Source: Leishmania mexicana MHOM/GT/2001/U1103
Taxonomy: Eukaryota > Euglenozoa > Kinetoplastea > Trypanosomatida > Trypanosomatidae
DNA length: 64,000 nt
Assembly: GCF_000234665.1 (NCBI RefSeq)
Contig: NC_018324.1
Span: 2,538,944 to 2,602,943, forward strand
Reading direction: 5' to 3'
The position numbers and the translations under genes are program-made. Of this stretch, positions 10,436 through 19,732 are shown one piece after another. The notes under the pieces were generated by a model. It was given only the letters and a program-made list of their open reading frames with translations, had not been told where the DNA came from and made no database searches. The stretch's first letter is position 1. Each line of letters opens with the position of its first letter.

Positions 10436-11257
10436 TCAGAGATTGCGACTCCACGGCTGGGCACCCTTTGGGGCAGGTCTCGTAATGTTGATACGCCGCA
10501 TCGCCTGATTGTACTCGTTATACGTCTTGAAGAAATTGAGAACGGGGTGGCGCGCCTGCCGCCAGTGTAGACGGCCCTGCCTCCACAGCCGCAAGTCCAC
10601 TGTCAAGCGCTTGCATGACGGGTGGAACAGGTACGCAAAGAGCATTGGCGTGACGTAGCGACAGGTGTCCGAGATAAAGGCCCAGGCCCAGTTCTCGCCG
10701 GTGAAGATGGCCTCCGCCTTCATGATTTTCTGCTCCACTACGAGGTAGGCCGTGCCCTTGCGGTACGGGTCATCCACGAACTGGTTACGTGCTGCGCCCG
10801 CCACCTCCAGCGCATGCTGAATCTCCTGAACGTCATCGATTTGCGACTCCAAAATACGTTTCTGCCGCGTGTCGTACACGCGCTTCTGAACACCGTACAT
10901 GACGCGATCAGAGTAGCGCTGCCGCTTGTAGTACTTGGGGAACACCATTGTCCGAGTGCAGCGGTAAAACCCATAAAGATGCACCAGCGCAATGGGGTAG
11001 CAGGCGTAGGGAATAAGCATGGAGTAGAGGAAGGCACGGATGGGTGGTATCACCATGCCAAAGTCGATATAGCCAAGGCGATCGCGCGTGCGGCTGCTCG
11101 TGTGCAGCGGCTCCTCCCACAGGTCGGTCAGGAGGAGGCCGTGAAGCGTCCAAGTAGTATTCGCAGAGGGCTGCAGCCTCCGCGCCGGGCCACCCGTCCG
11201 CTCCGGGAAGTGCGCGGCCAACGACTGCGAGGAAGAAGTGGAGGGGCTGGATGCCAT
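10436..11257 (-). CDS. Conserved-looking protein with two membrane segments, unknown function
   Basis: 273 residues that I do not recognise. The first 35 are Ser/Thr/Arg-rich with few acids, compatible with a mitochondrial presequence or disordered tail. Two hydrophobic aromatic-rich segments lie at about 75-98 (FLYSMLIPYACYPIALVHLY) and 190-212 (WAWAFISDTCRYVTPMLFAY). They are separated by a highly charged stretch with many Arg/Lys/Tyr. The C-terminus is basic (RRINITRPAPK). The composition is that of a small trypanosomatid organelle membrane protein, possibly mitochondrial; that is inference. The frame extends 86 codons upstream of ATG 11257, but the extension is low complexity and crosses a run of 12 C on the sense strand, so the internal ATG (MASSPSTSSS) is chosen. 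Confidence 0.75.
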   Translation of the reverse strand: MASSPSTSSSQSLAAHFPERTGGPARRLQPSANTTWTLHGLLLTDLWEEPLHTSSRTRDRLGYIDFGMVIPPIRAFLYSMLIPYACYPIALVHLYGFYRCTRTMVFPKYYKRQRYSDRVMYGVQKRVYDTRQKRILESQIDDVQEIQHALEVAGAARNQFVDDPYRKGTAYLVVEQKIMKAEAIFTGENWAWAFISDTCRYVTPMLFAYLFHPSCKRLTVDLRLWRQGRLHWRQARHPVLNFFKTYNEYNQAMRRINITRPAPKGAQPWSRNL

Positions 11258-11912
11258 GATGGCGGCACCTCTGTGTGTTGGGGGGGGGGGGATGGGGGTC
11301 TGTGTGAGCACACGAGCTGTTGAGCGTCGCGAAACGTACACCTGCAGAAGAGACGAGGGCCAGCTTCCGAAGTCGATGAACATAGAAAAGAGGACGAAAC
11401 CGATGCTGTCTGCGGACAAGCTCGCGCCCATTCCGTTGTCCGCCAGCCAACAACGCCATTGCAAGACATCCAGAGAGTGGCTGTTGCGTCCTCTAAGCCG
11501 CTCGCCATCGCGCACGGACGGTAGAAAGGCGCAAAGAGGCAGCAGGCAGGGGTTCCGCGCGCCAAACGACTCACCGTCATGAGACAGGTGTCTAGCTCCT
11601 AGCTGCTTACAACACCTGACGTGGACGACTGTGGCTGCATTCCTTGCTTTAATGCAGCTCTGCTCTGCACTTCAACTACGCGTCCGCACGTACACTGCCA
11701 AGAAAGACGCACAGACACGCTCAAGCATGCATGCCTATTTGTGAACGTCTCTCAGTGACCCAGACGACACCGTTAAAGGCCGAAAAAAGAAAGCATTCGC
11801 ACCCAATACAGGAACGCACGTCTGGAGGTGAGACTGGCTCAGTCGTTTCTCTTCTCCCACGTGCCGATTCCTCCCGGGAGCATAAGCTCATCTCGGCATG
11901 CCTTTACGCAGT
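11258..11912. other. Intergenic with 12-base G tract
   Basis: Upstream spacer of the two-TM gene. A run of 12 G (11280-11291, plus strand), i.e. poly-C on the transcript side, lies just upstream of ATG 11257 and may form part of the pyrimidine tract for trans-splicing. No gene supported. Confidence 0.5.
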
Positions 11913-12447
11913 CACGTCGCGTGGTGCCAAGCAGCGCTGGACACGCGGGCGCCACAGCACTCTGCGCCGACTCGGCCACACGAGCAAGGCCTCTCCCCCA
12001 GCCTCTACCTCAGCCCACACACCCTCCCAGGCCGCCTCACGGGTCGCCCCCACTGTGCTGGTCGCCACCTGGCGCACCTCTCTCTTTCTCCGTCTGAGGG
12101 GGGAGGTAGCTCAGGCTCCCGTCACACCAGTGGGCAGTGAGGCGGCCGAAGCAGGTACGTGCGAGCCACGCCGACACGCGCGTCTTATATCCTAGGCATG
12201 GCGCAAAGCGTGCTCACGGCCACAGCTTGCTCCGGCGCAGCGCCATCCACGACCCCAAAGCCGCCATATCCGTAGCGCTGAATCGCTCTCACCTCCCCCA
12301 CGTCGTCGGGCACCCTCGAGCCTGTCACCACCACATGTGGCCGTGCATTCGCAGGGATACAAGGGAGGAGGGGGAAGGGGGCCTGCAGGGCCTCCCCAAC
12401 GATGAGGCACTGGACCCCGAGACGCCGCGCACTGAGGAGTCCCCCGT
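11913..12447 (-). mobile_element. SIDER-like retroposon, copy 2 (3'-truncated)
   Basis: Same family and orientation as the other copies. It keeps the 5' Pr77-like end (minus strand GGGTCCAGTGCCTCATCGTT) but stops at the equivalent of GGCACCACGCGA. It therefore lacks the last ~70 nt found in the other copies (ending GGAACTCGTG). It lies about 1.45 kb downstream of the prolyl oligopeptidase stop. Confidence 0.75.
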
Positions 12448-13902
12448 CAAGAGCGTGAACTTGAGTGAGAACAACAGAAGAGCACCCCGGCGGTAAAAAA
12501 AAGTGCGCAACATTGCGCAGCGACAAGCAGGCGCACACGCGGGCGGTGTGACGCACACCACGTAAGCGTGCGAGGAACAGCGTCAGCGTCAACGGCGACG
12601 TAAGCAAAGCACCCCCCACCCCCGATGCCCTACACGCAGTACATATGAAGAAGAGGGCGGCAAACGTGAGATTGAGAGTCAGGCGAACGGTCGTGAAGGG
12701 AGGGGGTACAACAGAGTCGAAGCGCTGACCAACGAGCACCAGCGTGCTCGTCAACGTCCGGGCAGAAGCCAAGAAGAGAGGGAGAGAGATACGGCCGTTT
12801 CAGCAAGCACGCCCGCACCAACTCACCGCTACGACCCCCTTCCCCACACATCGGGAGGAATGAATGTAGCGGGCTCCTTCATTCACCCCTCAGCCCGGAC
12901 GATGGCCGGCTACCGCACCCTGATATCCGGGTCCAGTATCCACACTCTGTGGAGATGACAAGCGCCTGCACAACGTGCTCTCGGGCACAGCTGCGGGGTC
13001 TTGGTGCCGGTGGACTGGTCGGAGCTGGTGCGGTGCCGAAGAGAGTTGCCGCCATGGTCACCAGCGCACAAGCTCACTACGAATCGCGTCACCAGTTCAA
13101 CAGGCATGATACTTGGCGAGTCTCTCATATCGACACCAGGCCACATGGTGAAAAAAATACAAGCAATATGCGCACGCGCCCTGCCAAGCACAGCTGGCAT
13201 GTGGTGTACCGCATCCAACCGAGGCACGCGGTCGTCAGGAGAGCGCGAGTGATGAGCGAGAACGGCGCGAGGACATCCACGCCGACGAACGCCACGGCGC
13301 ACGTGCGCGCACTGGGCGGCACCTCCTTCATCCGCCCAGGTGGGCTGATGTGGCACAGATGCCGGCAGCGTCACGAGAGCACCCTCGAGTCGTGCAGGCG
13401 CCGGTGTGGAGAGCAAGGCCCGGTCCACATTGCGGGCTGCCGCGGCTCGAGGGCCCTCAGGGCGAGGCATGCCATAGAAGCAGGGTATGCAGGGTCTCAG
13501 AGGGAGCCTGGCCTGAGGCTGGTCCACCTCCTCTCTGAGCTCACCCGGCATGCGCCCGGACCACCACCCCGCTGCTACCCGCACGACAGACGCCCACCGC
13601 CTCCACCCTCGAGCCGGACCCTGCACGCGGCCCGCGCGGGTCAAGGCGTGCAGTGCACCTGGGTCCGTCTGTCGCCGATCACGCAGCACGTGCGCGAAAG
13701 AAAAGGACGAGGACGGACACGAAGTGTCCGCGAGGCGCATGGCCCGATTCCGCAGGAGGGCAGCTCGTCCTACACGCCGAGGATGTAGCCGTGGTGCAGC
13801 GGCGGCAGGTGAAGTGTCGTCGTGTATGCGCGTACATTTTTGTGTGCGGGTTCGCGGTGGAATGGGCATACGGTGAGGATACAACAAAGAAAAAAATCGC
13901 TC
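12448..13902. other. Intergenic; GC-rich block with overlapping open frames
   Basis: Between about 12890 and 13890 both strands stay open for long distances (minus 12910-13887, plus 12949-13788), and a third minus frame has a hydrophobic stretch (13125-13331). The base composition resembles coding sequence more than the pyrimidine-rich spacers. No frame gives a protein I recognise, and the overlap of frames suggests a decayed gene or retroelement rather than a working one. It directly follows the prolyl oligopeptidase stop. Confidence 0.3.
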
Positions 13903-15996
13903 TCAGGCGTGCCACACTGCACCAGTGTTCTTCGCCATAAAGGCATATATGTCGGACGTCTCGGCGATGACCTTGCTGGTGGGCTTGCCAAAGCCGTGAC
14001 CTGCAGCCACCTCAACACGCGCCAGGAAGGGTCCACCCAGCTCCGGGTTCGCGTGCTGCAGCGTGGCAACGTACTTGAGCGAATGCAGCGGCACCACACG
14101 ATCATCGTGGTCACCGGTTACCACGAGGATGGCCGGGTACTTGACGCCGGTGCGCACATTGTGGATGGGGCTGTACTTCTCCAATACTTTGAAGTCCTTC
14201 TCCTCATCCGGGTTGCCGTAGTCGGAGATCCAAGCATGGCCGATGGTGAACTTGTGAAACTTGAACATGTCAAGGACGCCTACTTGGCACACGACGCACG
14301 CAAACGCGTCAGGAGCCTGATTGGCGCAGGCGGCGACGAGGAGGCCGCCGTTGGAGCCGCCCATGATGGCCGTCGTGGCAGGGGAACCAATGTTGTTGCT
14401 GTGGAGGTATTTGGCGGCGGCGATGAAATCGGTGAAACAGTTTTGCTTCCTCGTAAGGCGCCCGGCGTCGTGCCACGACTGGCCGTACTCGTTGCCGCCG
14501 CGAATGTTCGGGATGGCGAGAACGCCGCCGAGGTTCTGCAGAAAGACAATACGCGACGGGCTAAAGGTGGGGGTCAGCGAAATGCCGAAACCACCGTAGC
14601 CGTACAGCATGACCGGTGAGTGGGAGGACAAGGACCCCTTCTTGTGCACAATGAACATCGGAATCTTCGTACCATCAGCAGATTTGTAAAAGTGCTGCAC
14701 CGTGACGTAGTCTTCAACGTTGAGGCCGCTCACTACGTCGTCCTTGTAGACGGTCAGCGAGCCCTGCGGATCGTTGATGTTCATGACATAGGAGCGGCCG
14801 GGCAACATGAACGAGGAGACCTTGAAGGAGACAAAGTCCTTCTTATAGTCAGAAAATAAGGACGTGATGGTGCCGAGCGGCAGGTCAACTTTCTTCATCG
14901 CCGCTGCCCCGTGCAGCTTGCGGTAGTACATCACGTCCTTGACGTCCTCGAGGTACACAATGATCAGTGTGTCCTTCACAAGCACGGCAAGGTTCAGTAC
15001 GGACTCCTGCTCAGCGACGACATCCTTTTCCTCGGCGGTGTCAAGCTTAAGGGAAATAATCTTTTTCCGCGAAGCATCCTTGGTACTCGCCATGTAAAAC
15101 GTCTCGCCCTCGTTGCCGAGGTAATTGTACTGACCGACGAACGTGTTCACCACCTTCATGAACTCCAGCGGCCTGTTCAGCTCCTCGCAGGTGGTCGGCA
15201 GCTTCGCAATCCAAATAAGGTTGTTCGGATCACTCCCTTTCATGACGCGGACGACGAGGTACTGGTGGTCGACCGTCACCTCGGCCGCCAAGATCCACTG
15301 GGGCTGCTCGGGCACCTGCAGAATGACCAGATCCTCCGACTGCGCAGTCCCGACCTTGTGGAAGCACACGTACTGATTCTGCGCCGAGTCCGTCTCGGCG
15401 CCCTTGTCGACGTCCTCGCTGAGCTCGGGATAGCGCTGGTAGAAAAAGCCATCATTTCTCCACCACGAGATGCCCGAGAACTTCGCCCAGTTCAGCCTGT
15501 CGGGAAGTTGTTCCCCCGTCTCCGCGTTGAGCACCTGGATGTACTGCCAGTCGCTTCCCTTTTCGCTCAGGCTGTAGGCAAACAACTCCTCGTTCTCGCT
15601 CCAAGCGTAAGTCTTGAGAGCAGTGGTGCCGTCGGCACTGAGCATGTTTGGGTCCAGAAAGACAGTCGGATTGTCGTCCTTGAGAGACGTAGTCCTCATG
15701 AGGACGCTCTGGTTTTGCAGGCCGGTGTTGAATTGGTAGTAGTACTTGCCAGCGTGCAGACTCGGGTTACTTGTACGCGCGTAGTTGAGCATCTCCGTCA
15801 CCCGTTCCACTATCTTGTCTCGGACCTCGATGGAAGACTCCATATATGCCTCAAATGTCTCGTTTTGCTTCTGCACGAACTCCTTCGTCTCGGCATTGCC
15901 TGGGTCCTCGAGGTAGTCGTACGGCTCGGGGATTGTGCGGCCGTGCAGCTGGTAGGTCGTAGCCGCACGGCAGACGAAGGGGTAGAGGGACTTCAT
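13903..15996 (-). CDS. POP: Prolyl oligopeptidase (S9A serine peptidase)
   Basis: 697 residues, the usual length of trypanosomatid POP. It cleaves after proline in peptides, normally in the cytosol or as a secreted factor. The N-terminal TIPEPYDYLEDP is typical of the family and precedes the beta-propeller region. The C-terminal alpha/beta hydrolase domain has GGSNGGLLVAA with catalytic Ser548, GDHDDRVVPLHS with Asp631, and AAGHGFGKPT with His667. These numbers agree with those known for the T. cruzi enzyme, which supports ATG 15996 (MKSLYPF). A 62-codon upstream extension with a hydrophobic stretch is open but is probably 5' UTR. Its possible use as a membrane anchor cannot be excluded from sequence alone. 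All catalytic residues are present. Confidence 0.95.
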   Translation of the reverse strand: MKSLYPFVCRAATTYQLHGRTIPEPYDYLEDPGNAETKEFVQKQNETFEAYMESSIEVRDKIVERVTEMLNYARTSNPSLHAGKYYYQFNTGLQNQSVLMRTTSLKDDNPTVFLDPNMLSADGTTALKTYAWSENEELFAYSLSEKGSDWQYIQVLNAETGEQLPDRLNWAKFSGISWWRNDGFFYQRYPELSEDVDKGAETDSAQNQYVCFHKVGTAQSEDLVILQVPEQPQWILAAEVTVDHQYLVVRVMKGSDPNNLIWIAKLPTTCEELNRPLEFMKVVNTFVGQYNYLGNEGETFYMASTKDASRKKIISLKLDTAEEKDVVAEQESVLNLAVLVKDTLIIVYLEDVKDVMYYRKLHGAAAMKKVDLPLGTITSLFSDYKKDFVSFKVSSFMLPGRSYVMNINDPQGSLTVYKDDVVSGLNVEDYVTVQHFYKSADGTKIPMFIVHKKGSLSSHSPVMLYGYGGFGISLTPTFSPSRIVFLQNLGGVLAIPNIRGGNEYGQSWHDAGRLTRKQNCFTDFIAAAKYLHSNNIGSPATTAIMGGSNGGLLVAACANQAPDAFACVVCQVGVLDMFKFHKFTIGHAWISDYGNPDEEKDFKVLEKYSPIHNVRTGVKYPAILVVTGDHDDRVVPLHSLKYVATLQHANPELGGPFLARVEVAAGHGFGKPTSKVIAETSDIYAFMAKNTGAVWHA

Positions 15997-17214
15997 GTCC
16001 GGGCTTTGCCTTGTATGCGGAAGCTCCTGGCGATAGATGGATAACGAGGTCAGAAGCACAACCAGCGAGAGAGGCAGAAGAGCGAAAAGAAAACGAGGGG
16101 CTTTCAACAGGCCCAGGATGAAGGAATCAAACAGAATGGTAGCTGAGAAACAGAACTCCTGCGGTGATGTGTGATCCCGCATACATGCACGTGTGTGTGT
16201 GTGTGTGTGTGTGTGTTGGGGGAGGGGGTGTCGGCGTCATACTGCACATGGTGGCGAGGGCGGGAGGGAGGAAAGAAAAGGGAGATGTCAGAGAGGCGGA
16301 GCGAGAACGCAGAGAAGACAACTAGGTGAGGTCAGCGGCGATGCCATCCACGAAGGGGCGCATCTAGGAAACGCATTCATGTACACGTAGACAGCGGCAG
16401 CATGACGAAGAAGCTTCCACAGAATACCGTCGCTCAGGCGCGTTCTGGCGTCCTATCACTTTGGCATGAGCAGGGGCAGCGAATGAAGCTCTTCCCGCAC
16501 GCGTCCTTATAAACGCGTGGTGCCGAGTAGGGCGCGACTCGCACAACCTGCGGGCAGCTACACCGGGTGATGGCCAGGACGTATGCAAAGAGAGATACGT
16601 CACAAATGTGAGGAGGAGGTGCGCGATACCGACACGCCGTGGTACTACCCTGTCGCACTGTGCCTCTGCTCTGAGGGAGATTGGTAAACATGCGTTACTA
16701 CGAGGTGTGCCTACTAGAGAGAAAAAAAAACACATAAACAGCCAAGACCAACGAGAGAAACCCAACATCCTTGTTAGACGGCGACAAGAAGGCACGCGTG
16801 TTGTGGCGTGCTGACGGGAGCGGGGGTATCGGGGTTGGGGTGATGGAGAATAGAAGCCGAGACGTCAACAGCGACAGAGACACGCTTGATTGGCAGCAGA
16901 ATTCCTTCCGCTTTCTCCTCCCCCCTCCCTCTCGATCTGGCAACGCCTACTTCACCTGCCGCGACCGCAGATGCCAGCGAGAACAAGGAGCGCCGCGTGC
17001 GTCGGGGTACGTCGACTGGTAAAAGGGACTGCGGCTGCTGCGGCAAGCAAGCAAAGGAGTGACGCGCGCAAAAAGAAAAAACAAGTACGCGCACACAGCC
17101 GTACCTTCAGACACGGCTGTCAGCTGCGCCCTGTGGTCGCAATGCGCGTCACTGCGGGAGGAGACGGGGAGTTCATCAAACCCCGAGACAAATCCACGGA
17201 AAGGCATGCTGCAC
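15997..17214. other. Intergenic with (GT)n microsatellite
   Basis: Spacer between OSCP and POP. A (GT)13 run lies at about 16191-16216 (CA on the sense strand), followed by purine-rich plus-strand sequence that reads as pyrimidine on the sense strand. No gene supported. Confidence 0.55.
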
Positions 17215-17991
17215 TTAAACGCCACTCTTGAGCTCCTCGGCGTCGTAGAGGGAAAGGGTGTCGAGGTACTTGCGCAGCACCTCTGTCTCGATGTTGTCCT
17301 CCCAGGTCGTCTTGGACAAACGCGGAGGCGGGATGGTGGTGTAATCGACCTCGCCCGACGCCTGCATCTCCTTCTCGCGGCCAACGGCCTCGTTTACGTA
17401 CGATCCCTGCACATCCACGGCAAAACCCTCCACAATGGAGCGATCCACCATCACCTTCGGCACCAGCGTGTAGCCAACAAATTGCTTGTTGTCCTTCACA
17501 ACCTGCTCCGCAACCCCCTTTGCCTTTTCCACCAGGGCCCGGTCCTGCTCCTTACCAGGGGCGACGTAGATCTTGGCCGTCACGCGTTTCGTCTTGGCGT
17601 TGACGTAGGTCTCGTACACCTCCGCCACATCCGGGAGCAGGTCTAGCATGCCGTTGCTCTGCATCCACTCGAGCGTGAAGGTCGTCGGGGCGGAGAGCGA
17701 CTTGAACTCCTTCACCTCACTCACCACCACGGTGCGCTGCCAGAAGACAGGCAACTTCGGGATGGCGGCAGCGATGGTCTGGAAGTCCTTCAGAATGGCG
17801 TCAAAGTTGCCCTTCGGCTCCACCGCCTTGTACAGGAACTTGGCGAACGTGACAGAGTCGCTGGGGACGATATTGACGGGGAACTGCGCGCGCTCAAAGT
17901 CGCTAGCGTAGAGCTTCTTCAGCTCCTCCGACGGGGTGTAGAAGCGTGCCGTCGTGACAAACGGCACGCACACGGAGAGACGGCGGAACAT
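17215..17991 (-). CDS. OSCP: Mitochondrial ATP synthase OSCP (delta) subunit
   Basis: 258 residues. The first ~17 (MFRRLSVCVPFVTTARFYTP) are a typical mitochondrial presequence. ELKKLYASDFERAQFPVN then resembles what I remember of the trypanosomatid oligomycin-sensitivity-conferring subunit that links F1 to the peripheral stalk in the inner membrane. The rest is helical and Lys/Glu/Val-rich, with an unusual insertion-rich C-terminal half (PPPRLSKTTWEDNIETEV). Some older annotations of such orthologues used other subunit names. Start is the first ATG with a good presequence. Identity rests on remembered family similarity rather than a diagnostic motif. Confidence 0.65.
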   Translation of the reverse strand: MFRRLSVCVPFVTTARFYTPSEELKKLYASDFERAQFPVNIVPSDSVTFAKFLYKAVEPKGNFDAILKDFQTIAAAIPKLPVFWQRTVVVSEVKEFKSLSAPTTFTLEWMQSNGMLDLLPDVAEVYETYVNAKTKRVTAKIYVAPGKEQDRALVEKAKGVAEQVVKDNKQFVGYTLVPKVMVDRSIVEGFAVDVQGSYVNEAVGREKEMQASGEVDYTTIPPPRLSKTTWEDNIETEVLRKYLDTLSLYDAEELKSGV

Positions 17992-18718
17992 TACTTTTTA
18001 TCGCTCTTAAAAGGGCAATCGGCAAGGCGAACACGCACAGCAATGTGGCGGGAGAGGGGCTGTAGAAGGAAGCGCAGGAACAAAGGGCAACTCTGTGCTG
18101 GAAAGACGATCACGATACAAACGCGAAGCTTCGTTCGGTGCTCTGATGCCGGGCCAAGACGTGGAAGGCGCTTAACAAGGCAAAGGCAGGTGAAGGGGGA
18201 GAACCGAAAAGGGTGGAGTAGAGGGTGGGAGAGGCAACACAACGAAGCTGATGCCAAAGGCAAGCGGAAGGGGAGGAGAAGTCGAAAACATCATCGCATC
18301 GGCAACCTGGCGAGTGTAAGCACCTCCTACAGAGGGAGAAGGCGTACATGACGCACATACATGTCAAAGCAAGCGGCATGCGAACGCGTCCCGTAGAGTA
18401 GCAGTCGGCACCTTGATGACAGACCGTCATTTGAGCTAGTCTTCAGTCCGCTCCTCCCCTCCTCTGCGTGGGGAAAGGGCTAACATTCGATGAGAGGGGT
18501 CTGTTCACGTCACTCACTCTTTTATTGTTGATTGCATGCTTCTCCTTTTGCGTACAGAGCAACAGTGCACCTATCACCACCAGCTTCCTAACCACCCCAA
18601 CGCACCCCTCCGCAGGAAGAAGCAACGAGTGGCCGCGAAGCTGTCCGCCACCATGTTGGATGCACAGGCGCATGCCAAAGCCCTTTCTTCTCACCGTTAT
18701 TTTTTGTTTCGCTACAGA
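17992..18718. other. Intergenic upstream of OSCP
   Basis: No gene supported. Sense strand is moderately pyrimidine-rich; presumed to carry the trans-splice site for OSCP. Confidence 0.5.
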
Positions 18719-19295
18719 ACACGAGTTCCACTCCGCCCTACAGCCGCCCAGCCACAGGCACATCGCGTGGTGCCAAGCAGCGCTGGACACGCGGGCGTCA
18801 CAGCACTCTGCGCCGACTCGGCCACACGAGCAAGGCCTCTCCCCCAGCCTCTACCTCAGCCCACACACCCTCCCAGGCCGCCTCACGGGTCGCCCCCACT
18901 GTGCTGGTCGCCACCTGGCGCACCTCTCTTTCTCCGTCTGAGGGGGGAGGTAGCTCAGGCTCCCGTCACACCAGTGGGCAGTGAGGCGGCCGAAGCAGGT
19001 ACGTGCGAGCCACGCCGACACGCGTGCCTTATATCCTAGGCATGGCGCAAAGCGTGCTCACGGCCGCAGCTCGCTCCGGCGCAGCGCCATCCACGACCCC
19101 AAAGCCGCCATATCCGTAGCGCTGAATCGCTCTCACCTCCCCCACGTCGTCGGGCACCCTCGAGCCTGTCACCACCACATGTGGCCGTGCATTCGCAGGG
19201 ATACAAGGGAGGAGGGGGAAGGGGGCCTGCAGGGCCTCCCCAACGATGAGGCACTGGACCCCGAGATGCCGCGCACTGAGGAGACCCCTGTGATA
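18719..19295 (-). mobile_element. SIDER-like retroposon, copy 3
   Basis: Near full-length copy in minus orientation. It begins at the right with GGGGTCTCCTCAGTGCGC and the Pr77-like GGGTCCAGTGCCTCATCGTT. It ends at the left with GGAACTCGTGTTC, immediately followed by an A-rich stretch (GCGAAACAAAAAATAACGG), consistent with a retroposon tail. It lies about 440 nt downstream of the beta-adaptin stop, so it probably sits in that 3' UTR. Confidence 0.8.
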
Positions 19296-19732
19296 AGGGC
19301 ATGCCACAACTCTCAAGCGGACAAGAAGAAAAAGTGCAACAGACACACACACGGACCCTGGACTACAGAAGGAGATACAAAAATATATAAAAGAAGGAAA
19401 ACGAAGAACAAAACGACAACGGCCACAGCCAACGCACCATCTGCATCCTAATAGGGGAGGAGGGGGAGAAGGAGGGGGGAGGGGCTAAGCAAGGCAGAGT
19501 GTCGGAGGAAAGGTTGGGTGGTAAGCAGTGTCTGTCAGATCTCCGAGGCGAAGGCGAGAGAGCGAATGGTAAGGATTGGAGGAAAACGAGAAGGGCGCGA
19601 AGGCGCGAAACGCGCGCAAGCACAAAGCACACTCAGTATACAGCATATCCACTCAACCCGGCACACACGCCCCTCCACTCTGCGCTCATAGCGGACAACT
19701 TCCTTTCGCAAGACACTGTTGCACGTGTTCGC
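19296..19732. other. Intergenic / beta-adaptin 3' UTR
   Basis: Purine-rich plus strand (pyrimidine-rich transcript); no gene seen. Confidence 0.5.

Noticed and set aside
11898..12496. Open frames inside SIDER copies, e.g. 80-119 codons on both strands
   Set aside because: They recur in every copy because the repeat is conserved; SIDERs are non-coding and frames differ in length between copies.
14911..16044. 377-codon plus-strand open frame
   Set aside because: Antisense shadow of prolyl oligopeptidase, whose catalytic motifs are certain on the minus strand.
13903..16182. Membrane-anchored form of prolyl oligopeptidase using the upstream frame
   Set aside because: Residue numbering of the catalytic triad matches known trypanosomatid enzymes from the internal ATG; no support for the longer start.
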